NCBI RefSeq assembly: GCF_000003815.2
Contig: NW_023365743.1
Coordinates: 25,223 to 89,222 of the forward strand
Direction: 5' to 3'
Source: Branchiostoma floridae
Taxonomy: Eukaryota; Chordata; Leptocardii; Amphioxiformes; Branchiostomatidae
Length of the DNA: 64,000 bases
The position numbers and the translations under genes were made by a program. Shown one piece after another: positions 27,301 to 39,300 of this stretch; positions within the stretch are counted from its first letter, which is position 1; every line of letters starts with the position of its first letter. The notes under the pieces are model-generated. The model had not been told where the DNA came from and made no database searches. It saw only the letters and a list, made by a program, of their open reading frames with translations.

Positions 27301-30300
27301 GTGTAGGATAGTGACATGCGAAGAAGAAGAATCATCCACCAAACATTTGTGATGCTCAACGATGAAAAGAAGTTCATCATCCCGTGTCTCTCAATTCACT
27401 CACCTCCTCGACTGGTCGGTTCAAACCCGCCGCAAGTCCACTGGTGTCTTTTAACACATTTTTGTAATCATCGTCAAACTTGTCCATCTGATCCCCCAGG
27501 AAGTTCTGCAGGCCGCTCACCACCTTCTCCTGGTGGTTTTCCAACACCCCGTCTACGACCCTGTTGGCAACCTTCCCAATAACTTCTCCTCCTATTTCTG
27601 CAACCTTCTCGCCAAGCTTGCTGACGACTTGCCCCCCCATTTGTTCTGCCGCAGCCAGCAATACAGGGACTGCCTTTTTGGTCTGTTTGGAGCCGTCAGT
27701 AGAACTTCCTGTCTCATTTTGGGGTCCTGGATTACGAGAAAATGTCACATTTTGATTACATTGCTGACCTATGCTTGTGGTTCCTAAAATGAAATCTAGG
27801 CACTCTATTAGTCTAAATACAAAACCAATTCACAAGTTTCTTATTATCGCTATCTACAAACTAACTTACCTATTATATATTTGCTAAAACGTTAGTCATG
27901 TTTGATGTTTTCTGACGTGCAGTTATAAGGAACATATGAAGTAGGCAGTAGTTTGTGCATTGATTTTGCAAACATGGATTTTACAATATATGCAAAATTT
28001 GGAGATTACAATTACTACGGCTTTGGTAAGATATTCAACATCAGAGATATCTTGGAGCTTAGAAGTTCTTGTGGGCCAAGATCCCTGCAAATTATTAGCT
28101 TCACTCTGGTCCACGAGTCCAAGTGTAAGTGGTACCTTATTAAATTCCTAGGTAATGGTATTCTTTTACATATGGATCGTTTAGGAAAATTAGCATTTAT
28201 CGGTGTTACCAATGAGTATGATTTTATGTCCATTGACATGTGGTACATTTGTATCTCCTTTACCACTGTCCGTAGCTGCTAGGACATTAGAACTTCAATT
28301 ATAACCACGTCTTTTTCTTAAATAATAGTAAAGTTTATTGAAAATTCTTGCCTGTGGGCTAATTGCAGATAACATAAAAGCTTCAAACAGTGTAAAAACA
28401 ATACCACAAGTGTTAACTCTAGTCTAAAGCTAGTAAAAAGCTAACTCCAGGTCCTGGGTTATAATCATCTACTAGTACAAATTAGTGTGAAATAATAGTA
28501 TGTTTTCAAAAAAATGAAGACGATGCAGAGTTGAAGTAGACAAATGGTAAATTGAAATTTGTGATACTCATTTGCTACAATGTCACTATGTATCTTTACT
28601 TTAAAGATAAACAAGGTAAGATCTCAGTTCTTATAGATATTATGTACCAAGGGAAGTTGCAGTGATTACCTTCAAAAGCGGAACTGTAATGCCCCATCAC
28701 TGCCACACCGTGGGCTTGCTCTTCTTCTACATCTGCTTCTTCACCTTCCCCACTGCCTGGTAAAACATCGTATAGGTACGTTTAGCGCCATGCCATGTGA
28801 ATTGTTTTCTTTGGCATATTATGATATTGCAAGTGTAAGGGTAGTGGTAGTGTGGTAGCTGGTTTCGATGGCGTCCCTTACATGGAGCTCGTGCGATTAC
28901 CTGCCGATGTTAGTTCGTACACACAAAACCCAGGAAAACACGAGGAGTCGGTGTTACGTCAGTACTTCTTTGTTCACTCTCTCTCTATCTCCCTCTCTAA
29001 ATCTTTTCTTTTCTAGTACAGAAGTGCTGCTCTACTATTTATACATTTCCTTATCTATTAGTGAAAGTTACATTTTTCTATGTCATCACGATGAGTTATA
29101 TCCTGGGCAGTTTAATGGAAAGCCACGGGACTGTGTCCCAAACATGGTGATGTCCTTGTACAGTGACCATAGAATCGTGCTCATTGACCATAGAGCCTTG
29201 GTCCCCACTGGAGAAACGGTGATTAAGACTCTCCTGGGTTCATTGCTCACAGTGTTCCTTCTACCATCCAAGAACTTAGTGAGAGTGACTTACAAGTTTG
29301 GTATCTTCTAGTGTACAAGCACATACTTCACTCCATTACACAAGCTCAAACTGGAACAATTTTTCCCTGGGAACAACCGTAACTACAAAGCAGTGGAGTA
29401 TCTCCCCGCTGTCCTCGGCTAGGACTTTGACACGTTAAATTGATCCTTCAGACCACACAAACTAATTAAAAACTATAGGGAGTCCACCCATGTCTGCAGC
29501 CAGAAACAATGACCACACCAAACAGAAAGTTATTTACATATTAACTGTTAGGTCTGTTTGAAAAATATTTGGAGTTATCTTTTACTAGTGTTTAGTTAAT
29601 AAATATCCCCCCATATTTATTAACTACTAAGTCGGAGTTGCTGACCTCCTAGTCGGTTTTCCCCGGGCAACGGCTGCTGCAATGACCCTGGGTTGCGATA
29701 CCATCGGGGGCCGGGCGGAGCACTAGCAGGTCTACCTGTAGTGCTCCCCCAGCTCCTGGCAGGTTCAACCATGGTGGGACGGTTCCCAGGGGAGCTGCAG
29801 CTGGCTAACAGCACCCGCCTGCAGATACCATCTGCACCGCCTGCACATACCATCTGCACCCCCCATGGCGGAATACAAATCAGGGGGCCAGGGGTAGGAG
29901 GAACCCCTCAAATCCTTGGCTGGAGGTCCTCCTAGGAGACGGATACTCCGAAAACAAACCTGCATCTACTGGGGCCGTCCTACACGTGGCAGTCCCTGCA
30001 CCTGTGGGACTACGAGCGCCAGCAGACGAGAGGGTGGAGAAGGACTTGCACACCCCTCCTTCACCTTAAAAAGTCAGGTGCCGGTCAGGCAAGCAGACCG
30101 CCAGAAACAAGCCAGGCACAACCCAATACCTAACATAACTCAAGTCCTGTGGCGATGGAGAAATGGTGACGGGAACAGGCAGAGGATGCTGCTCGGAGTT
30201 CTTAGCCACGACTCTGCACACAGGCGGCTGTGGGGTGATGGTCGTCCACTGTAGACAGTGGTAGATGCAGTGCCCGTATCCTCCCACAGTGACAGAGCAG

Positions 30301-33300
30301 CCTTATCTAGGGACAGCACTGCTCTCCCCACGCAGGGGAAGGGGAGATAAAAGGATCCCTAAAGAAAGCCTATCACACGACAGCCTCTGGCAGGAGACCG
30401 TGCCTGCATGGGCATCCAACCCAGCGGTCGACAAAATAGGACAAAGAAGACAAGGAGGCCCCTGACGTTTGGGGCATGGAATGTACGAACTCTTCTAGGC
30501 AGAGGAGACAGACCGGAGAGACGTACTGCGCTCATTGCCAGACTATTAGGCCAGTACCAGATTGACATAGCAGCTCTGAGCGAAACCAGACTCGCGGGAG
30601 AAACTCAGCTCGAGGAGATAGGTGGAGGCTATACCTTTTACTGCATTGGGAAGACTCAGGATGCCCCAAGGACCTCTGGCGTAGGATTTGCTATTCGCAA
30701 CGAGCTTGCAAGAAAGCTTGATAGCCTACCTCGGGGGATAAACGACCGGCTGATGACCCTGCGCCTCAAGCTCACAAAGGACTGCTTTGCCACTATCATC
30801 AGTGCGTATGCACCTACACTGACTAACCCTGATGATGTCAAGGAAGCCTTCTATTAGGACCTCAACCAAGTTCTTTCGGAGGTGAACAGCAAGGATAAGC
30901 TAATCATTCTCGGAGATTTTAATGCACGAGTTGGAAGAGATGTCTCCTCCTGGCCGAACGTCTTAGGACGCCATGGCACCGGAAAGTGCAACTCCAACGG
31001 AATGATGCTACTATCACTATGTGCCCAACACATGCTGTCCATCACCAACACATTATTCCAACAAGCGGACAAATACAAGAACACATGGATGCATCCTCGA
31101 TCTAGGCAGTGGCACATGTTGGACTATATGATCGTGCGCCAAAGAGACAGATGTGATGTTCACAGCACACGCTGTATGAGAGGTGCCGACTGCTGGTCCG
31201 ATCATCGCCTAATCAGGAGCAAGATGAACATAAACATAGCTCTGAAAAAGAACACAGCCAGGGACAAGACCCCACAGAAGTTGAACATTGCTCGGATCAA
31301 CACCAACAAGGAAGCCCTACAGCAGAGTCTTCAGAATTCTCTGTCCAACATTGAGCTGGAGCAATTAGGCAATGTGGAAGAAGAATGGAGGACCTTCCGA
31401 GAGGCCGTCTATAGTGCTGCAGCTGATACCCTTGGTTTTGTAAAGAGGAAACATCAAGACTGGTTCGACGAGAACGAGGAAGGCATCAAAATGCTCATCG
31501 ACAAGTTGCACAAGGCACACGCCGCTCACCTAGATGACAATGCCAACAATACAAAGAAGCAGGTCTACCAGCAGGCAAGGCAACTTCTTCAGCAAAGACT
31601 GCGGAAGATGAAGAATGCCTGGTGGGAAAGGAAGGCTGAGGAGCTCCAAGCAGCAGCCGACAAACATGACATGAAGACACTCCATGGTGGCCTTCGAGCT
31701 GTTTATGGACCTAAGGCATCTGGCGCAGTCCCAGTTAGATCCTCGGATCAGTCCAGCTTGCTTACCCAGAAAGCCGACATCCTTGCACGTTGGGCAGAGC
31801 ACTTCAGCAGTGTCCTGAACAGAGAATCAACCATGGCCAGCGAGGCAATCGCATCCTTGCCACAACTACCAACAAAGGAAGAAATGGCAGATCCTCCGAA
31901 CAGTACCGAGGTTGCTAAAGCACTAAAGCAAACTACACCTGGAAAGGCACCAGGAGCGGATGGCATTCCTGCTGACATCTACAGAAATGGCGGGGACGCA
32001 CTGTTGGAGAAACTGACGCCTCTGTTCAGATCCATCTGGGAAGCGGGAAAAGTCCCACAAGACTTTAAGGATGCAACCATAGTGCACATATATAAGAGGA
32101 AGGGGGACAAGACATCCTGTGACAACCATCGCGGTATATCACTCTTGTGTATCGCTGGGAAAGTTCTGGGCAGGGTCATCCTCAACCGACTCATCACAAA
32201 TGTTGCTGACACCATAGTTCCCGAATCCCAGTGTGGTTTTCGTGCAGGCAGAGGGACCAGTGACATGGTTTTTGCTGTCCGCCAGTTGCAGGAGAAATGC
32301 CGGGAGCAAAATCAGGAACTCCATCTGGTCTTCGTAGACCTCACCAAAGCCTTTGACACTGTAAACCGGAACGGCTTGTGGAAGATCCTGAAAAAGTTTG
32401 GCTGTCCAGACAAGCTTACAGCGCTGATCGCCTCCTTCCATGAAGGTATGCAAGCAAGAGTCCAAGAGAATGGTGATGCATCAGATCCTTTCCAAGTGTG
32501 CAATGGAGTGAAACAGGGCTGTGTCCTTGCACCTACCTTGTTCTCCATACTGTTTGCAGCAATGTTGCTTGATGCATTCAGCAGCTGTGACCGGGGTGTG
32601 TGCATCCAGTTTCGCACAGATGGGAAACTTTTTAACCTGCGAAGACTACAGGCCAAAACCAAAGTGTTCGAGGCCGTTCTACGTGAGTTCCTTTTCGCAG
32701 ATGACTGCGCACTTGGCGCACATTCCCATGAAGACCTGCAACACATAATGGACCGATTTGCAGATGCATGCGGACGATTTGGACTCACTATCAGCCTCGG
32801 CAAGACTGAAGCCATGTTCCAGCCTTCACAATCACAGCCTGCAAATGTGCCACCACCTCCTCCCATCGTCATTAACAACACAGAGATTAAGACTGTGGAC
32901 AAGTTCTGCTATCTTGGAAGTACCATCACAAACAGTGGCTCTCTGGATGCAGAGGTGTTGCAGCGTATCGGAAAAGCGAGTGTGGCCTTCGGCCGACTGA
33001 CAAAGAAACTTTGGCAAGACCACGGCAACGCCTCTCCACCAAGATTGCTGTGTACAAAGCTGTGGTGCTGAGTGCACTACTCTACTGCTGTGAGACTTGG
33101 ACAACTTACCGCCGGCAAGTCAAGCTACTGGAGCAATTCCACCAACGATGCCTGCGGAAAATCTGCGGCATCAAGTGGCAGGACAGGGTATCCAACCTGC
33201 AGGTCCTGAAGAAGTGTGGGCTCTCCAGCATTGAGTGCTTCATTGTCAAGTGCCAGCTAAGATAGACAGGACATGTTGTCCGCATGGAAGACAGCAGAAT

Positions 33301-36300
33301 CCCTAAGATGCTACTGTATGGTCAACTGAAGCAAGGGCACCGCAATCAGGGTAGACCCTTTAAAAGATACCGGTGTGACAGGGATTTCGCCCCCCCCCCA
33401 GATCACTAGCATTTTCGCCCCCCTTTAGCGTTTTCGCCCCCCCCCCCCCAAGAGCAGCTGGTTACTACATATTACAGGTGCGCTACCTGGTACTATACTG
33501 CACCTGGGGAGTAACGTGTATGGTGTGTTACCTGGTACCTTATGGCACCTTATTACCGTACCGTAAGATGCCTGTCATACCTCGAAAGTCGATACTATAT
33601 TGTTCGGTGTAAACATGACATTGACATGAAAAAGACAATTTTTGCAGCTGAGGTGGCATAAAAACAGTGCTACTGCGAACGTATAAATCAACACCGTCTA
33701 TGGTACGGAATACGTCAGCTATATGTTTTCAATTTGTCACAGTGTTTTCTTTCTTGTGCTGGAAACATTTCCAAAGCACTAACAAAAACACACGTGAATA
33801 ATAGTTTCTCATTATAAACACTATCTACGCGCAAGTTGACATAGCTGTTAGCTACACAAACACTGGTAAAGTACCAGTCTTAAGAAACACGGGTAAATGC
33901 ATCAGTTCCTAAATACTAGAAAAACAGTCATGTTGGAGGTGAAGATATCCCTTGGCCAGGTGCATATACCAAAATGTGCGTTATTCTAATTAATACCTAA
34001 TATTTGGATAATTAATAAAGACATTACACAGTTCTTTTGTGGTCACTTCATGGTAGAGACTTCATATTGGAGATATATAGGTTGTTTGAGGACAGGTGAA
34101 TACAATGAAATACATCTTATGTCAAGACTCGGGTATATGCAATAATGGGAATACAAGGGACCCAACCCTCCTTGTCTGAAACAAGTTCAACTATCTTATT
34201 ACCATGTAATTACGTTACTATTGATACTATGAATGGAGTTATGTATCAAACTCGTGTACTTATATCATTCTGAAACAGCATTTTGTGATTTATACCAATC
34301 AACTTCTAAAATGTCATGTAAACCCGTTTTTTTTGGGGGGGGGGCGAAATCGCTAAAGGGGGGTGAGGTAGGGGGGCAAGATCACTAGCCGGGGAGGGCG
34401 AGATCGCTGTCACACCGGGACACATTGAAAGCAAACCTTAAGAGCTGCAATATAAACATTAACTCTTTGGAAGAATCTGCTCAGGATAGAACAGACTGGA
34501 AGAGACAGTGTAAGTCAGGAATCATGGCCTTTGAATCGAACAGAGCTGCTGCCATACATGAGAAGAAGGAGAGGAGGAAACAGGGCTCTGTGCCTGTCAG
34601 CTCGAGCTCCTTCATCTGCAGCACCTGCGGCCGCCCCTGTGCCTCCAGAATCGGACTGCACTCGCACATGAGGAGACACCTGGACAAGTGACTGGTTAGG
34701 CTGCCTGCCTACTCATCTGTCGACAGCCGACAGGAGAATCCATCAGTTAATAAATGTTGTCAAAGATGGCCAACAAGGCTGAATATTGCATACAACAATT
34801 TTCACAACTTCAGTTTTGATGGTAGAAAGATAACACGGAGTAATGACTAAATTTTCCGTTATTTTGAATTCATGATCAGTGCAATGTTGTTCTTTACCAT
34901 TGTCTAAGCAAGGAATGAATTTCAGAAATACCCATATCATTTGTAAAAGCTATCTGTTCTTAGATGAGAGCTGCTGCTACCAACTGTTATCATCTTCATA
35001 CTACTATAATATCCTAAATAGGGGATTTCAGTTTCAAATTTGAACTCACAGCTAACTCGGGTCAATTACGGCATGTGAGTTTCTATCGAACATGAATCTG
35101 GCATTGGGACAGTCCATTTTCAGCCCACCTGGAGGGTGACTTAACCAAGCCTTTGCTATTTGACGGGACGGGAAACTTGCTGGTGATTTTCAATATTTTC
35201 ATGCAGTCTATGAGTGGGCACAATGAAATGTTGATGAATAAACGCAACTGCTTTGTGAAGAGACATGTGACGGGTTGACATCGTAAGTGCAGCACAGATC
35301 AGTAACTGTGACGATCACCCACAGCTACTGGAGTTCTCTCTCGTATCCTGACCATAAACCTGTCTTTTTCAAGAACTCATTGACAAGCCTATTATTGGAG
35401 AGTCATTAACATCATTATAATGTGTATGTAAACATCAACAGGTCACGGGTCAGAGGTCACGGCTCCAAGATGGTCGCCTTTTTGTCAGCTGGGGAGTAAG
35501 CTCTCTCAATTTCCGTAATTTCTCGCCAAACATTACTCTTTAAGGTAGTATTACGTCACCTAAGCACTAGGCACTGTATCAACTAACCATAACATCATTT
35601 TCAGCCTCAAGCTCTATCTCAATATTGTAATATTCCAAATTCTTCCCTATTTTTACCACCCCTGGATCTTGGGGGTGGGGGCTGTATACTTGTATACATG
35701 TTATGTGAGGCATCCCCAGCTGACCCATCAAGGTTGATATCAGGTAAGCCATCTTGGTGCTCAAAACTCCACAATTTCATTAATTGTATGTATAAAACTA
35801 ATGCATAGTATCAAAAATGTAAGTGGATACCTGTGCTGTACTTCCTAAAAGTTTTCAATTATGTTGTACATTTACAGTCAGCAAAATATCCATGAGTAAT
35901 CGATCGTCATATTTGTACCACCAAGTAAGCTAAAAATTCAAAACCATGTCAGACTATATTTATTTCATGTGTATACTAAGTGACATCTACTCCTGATGTA
36001 CTTTTTCCTTTACTACATACATAAACCAGAATAAGCAGGTTTATATTTTGTTGTAAACAAACTAGTAAAAGGGCAAGAAATTCTAACTTAGACAAGCTGT
36101 CACTAGACTCACTTTGCATAACAATGCTGACCACCCGACTGTATTTCCATGTAAATGTAATATAGGAACAGACGATGTAACAGTTCTTGGTCTAAAACAA
36201 CATTACCAATTAGCACCCATTGTCCTAGGTCTGAACTGGTAGTACCACTTTTAGAGTACAGAACTCTGCTGTAATAATATCAATTGCCAATCCACTACCA

Positions 36301-39300
36301 TAATATACATGTTTTAAATTTTACCTAAGTTATCAACCGGTCACTGTGTCAGCCATTGATAATGTATATGAACACTCTCTGTATCCTCTCTGCTACGTAT
36401 ACCTGCAAATGTATGTGACCTTTGACCTACTGCACCTGGGTAGATGGGGGCTCATCAGCCTGGGGAGGCCACCCATCTAAGGGAGGGAAACCCTGATCTC
36501 AAACCTCTGCTGCCTTGTTGCACACCTGGACACAGGAAAGGCTTGGGGAGTAAACCCTGAGGAAAAATCTGGAGTCGGAGTCCCGAAGGCAGTCTGGTGC
36601 TAGTTCTAGCATCATTCTGGCAGCTCCTGCGACGGCACTGGTGCCAAACTGTAGCGGCTCTGCTGTTCCTTTGGATCCATCAGTGACGTGGAGAGGGGGG
36701 GCATGCTGCATGGGCAACAACTCGTCCTCCTTATCACCCCGCCCGGGCTAAAATCCTACCAGACTCCCTACACTGGAAAGACAAAACCCGGACAATACAC
36801 TGGAGAGGACACTCCAGCTTCGTCTATGACGTCGACACAACACGGGTAGCAGCAGTTACCGGTCATAAGCCATCGCTCCATTGGCGTAGAGCGTGGCGCC
36901 AGGGGTTGCTACCGACGGTGGGAGGGATCATCGCATCTCATTGGACAGCTACCGCCCGCCTCAAGCTGGGCAGCTCCCAGCCAGTTAGGTGCTGTCTCGC
37001 CACGGCCTGCTATCCTCACAGGGTGCATGGGGACTAGGATAAACTCCAAAGGGCAGGTCGACAACTACGTACCCGGCAACAACAAGAGACATCAAAAGAG
37101 ACCAGCTCTAAAACTGGGATGTTGGACTGTGCGAACTATGATGACTGGTATTACTGAGAGACTCAAAGACATCAGATATGCAAGGAAGACACCGGTCATA
37201 AATGACGAGCTGAGGAGACTGAACGTGGATATAGCTGCACTTCAGGCACATTAAAGGAGCAGGACTACACGTTCTACTGGCAGGGAAAGGGGTCAACCGA
37301 GCCCAGGGAGCACGGGGTAGGCTTCGCAGTGAAGAACACTTTACTGAAGATGGTGGAGCTGGGAAGCAATGGCTCTGCGCGCCTCCTCACCCTCCGCCTC
37401 AACACCACCAAAGGCCCCATCACCCTTGTCAGCGTGTACGCGCCAACACTTGCTACTGCGCCAAAAGCAAAGGATGAGTTCTACGAGGATCTCACAGCTA
37501 CCATCAGGAGCATTCCCAGTGACGAACAACTAGTTCTTCTAGGTGACTTCAATGCAAGAGTGGGTGACGATCACGAATCCTGGCCATCATGCCTTGGAAA
37601 GTTTGGTGTGGGCAAGATGAATGGAAATGGACAGCGAGTGCTTGAGCTTTGCACATTTCAAAACCTGTGCGTCACAAATTCATACTTCCAGACCAAGCCC
37701 CAACACAAGGTTTCCTGGCGACACCCTCGGTCAAAGCACTGGCACCAACTGGACCTGATCCTGACGAGACGCACATCCCTCAAGAACGTGCTACTTACGC
37801 GTGCCTATCAGAGCGCTGACTGTGACACGGACCATTCCCTGGGTATGCTGCAAGTTCAAAATGGAACCGAAGAAATTCCACCACACAAGACAACCAGGAA
37901 AGCCACGCATCAATGTCAGCAGAATGGCTCAACCAGAACTTGTGGAGCAGTTTGCCGCCACCTTTGAGAAGGAGTTCAACAGTCCTCAATCTGGAGCATC
38001 TGCTACAAAGACGTGGAACGTAATGCGAGACACGATCCATCGCACAGCTATGACCACCTTTGGAAAGAAGACCACACAGACACACGGCTGGTTTGATGCC
38101 CACTCAGCAGAGATGGCTCCTGTGATAGACGCCAAGCGCGCTGCCCTCGCAGAGTACAAGAGAACACCCAGTGAGAGTAATCTCCAAGTCCTCAGAACTG
38201 CAAGGAATAAGGTCAAACAGACAGCTCGACGGTGCGCCAATGAGTACTGGACCAGGTTTAGCGAAGACATCCACATAGCGGCGATAACAGGAAACATCAA
38301 AGGGATGTATGACGGGATTAAGAGGGCGCTTGGACCAACACATATTCTGTTTTGTAGTGTATTTTAACAAATGAAATAAAGTGCATTAAGAAGAGTTGTT
38401 TGCCTCTCTGCTTAAAGATGAAACGTTTTGCTAACTAAATTAACAGGTTATCAATTAAGTTAATATTTTTATATAAATCTCCTAAGATAACTGTTGCGAA
38501 TTCTAGCCGTAAAGTCTTTGTTGTTGTAGTCTTAAACCATGTTTCTATATCCCTCCAAAATTTACAAATTCTAGGACAGTCCCAAAATAAGTGCCTCGCG
38601 GTTTCTATTTCATCATCACAGTTTTTACACATGGGATTCTCTTTAATTTTCCACAAATATAACATTTTGTTGGTGGATAAAAATTTGTGTAGAATTTTAT
38701 ACTAAAAGAATCGTAACCTGGGACAGATTGTAACGTTGTAGATCAGTTTAAATACATCTTTCCACGAAATAATCATATCAAATTCATCCTCCCAGTATCT
38801 TTGTATATTATCAGGATTACAAATTATGTTGCCTTTCTGAAGAAATGACGTATAGATAATTTTATTAATTTTTGTCGATTTTAACCATGAGTGATTTGTG
38901 GGCAATATTGGACCTATCATCGGTTGTTTATCTAAAAGTTTTTTTCCAAGTACTAGGTATAGCAGATAGTATTTGATTATACTCCAACTTGTCCATAGTA
39001 TAACCGAATTTTACCACCAAATCGTTGTACGATAAAAATGTTCCTTTTGTATCTAATAGGTCATTTATATAAGAGATTCCACATTTTATTGGTTTAGTCC
39101 ACATTATAGGCTTATTTTCAATCAAGATATTTGAGTTGGCCCATAACAATTGTGATTTTACAGTAGTTATTTTGTTGACATCATAGCTTTCAGATAAATA
39201 TTATCCAAGGGTATTTGAACTTAGAATCGTAATATTTTTGTAAGAGCGAAATGTTGGCGGAAAAAGTAGGAAAAATCTAGTTTGTTTTTGATGTTTTTGC

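Larger units (their letters stand above)
29600..34760 (+). mobile_element. Nearly full-length non-LTR retrotransposon (LINE), inactivated
   Basis: GC-richer than its surroundings. From about 29,600 there is a long untranslated or ORF1-like leader without recognised domains, then endonuclease and reverse transcriptase (30,408-33,264), then the zinc-finger end (34,419-34,691) after a nested insertion at 33,374-34,414. It ends near AATAAATG at about 34,750. It lies in the 11-kb intron of the MACPF gene, in the opposite orientation. Clade not assigned. Confidence 0.85.

Noticed and set aside
28868-29311. 147-codon plus-strand frame
   Set aside because: Starts in CT-rich sequence and has no recognisable motif; insufficient support for a gene.
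35442-35461. Nuclear-receptor response element
   Set aside because: Two or three GGTCA half-sites can arise by chance; there is no conserved context, so it is noted only within the region entry.
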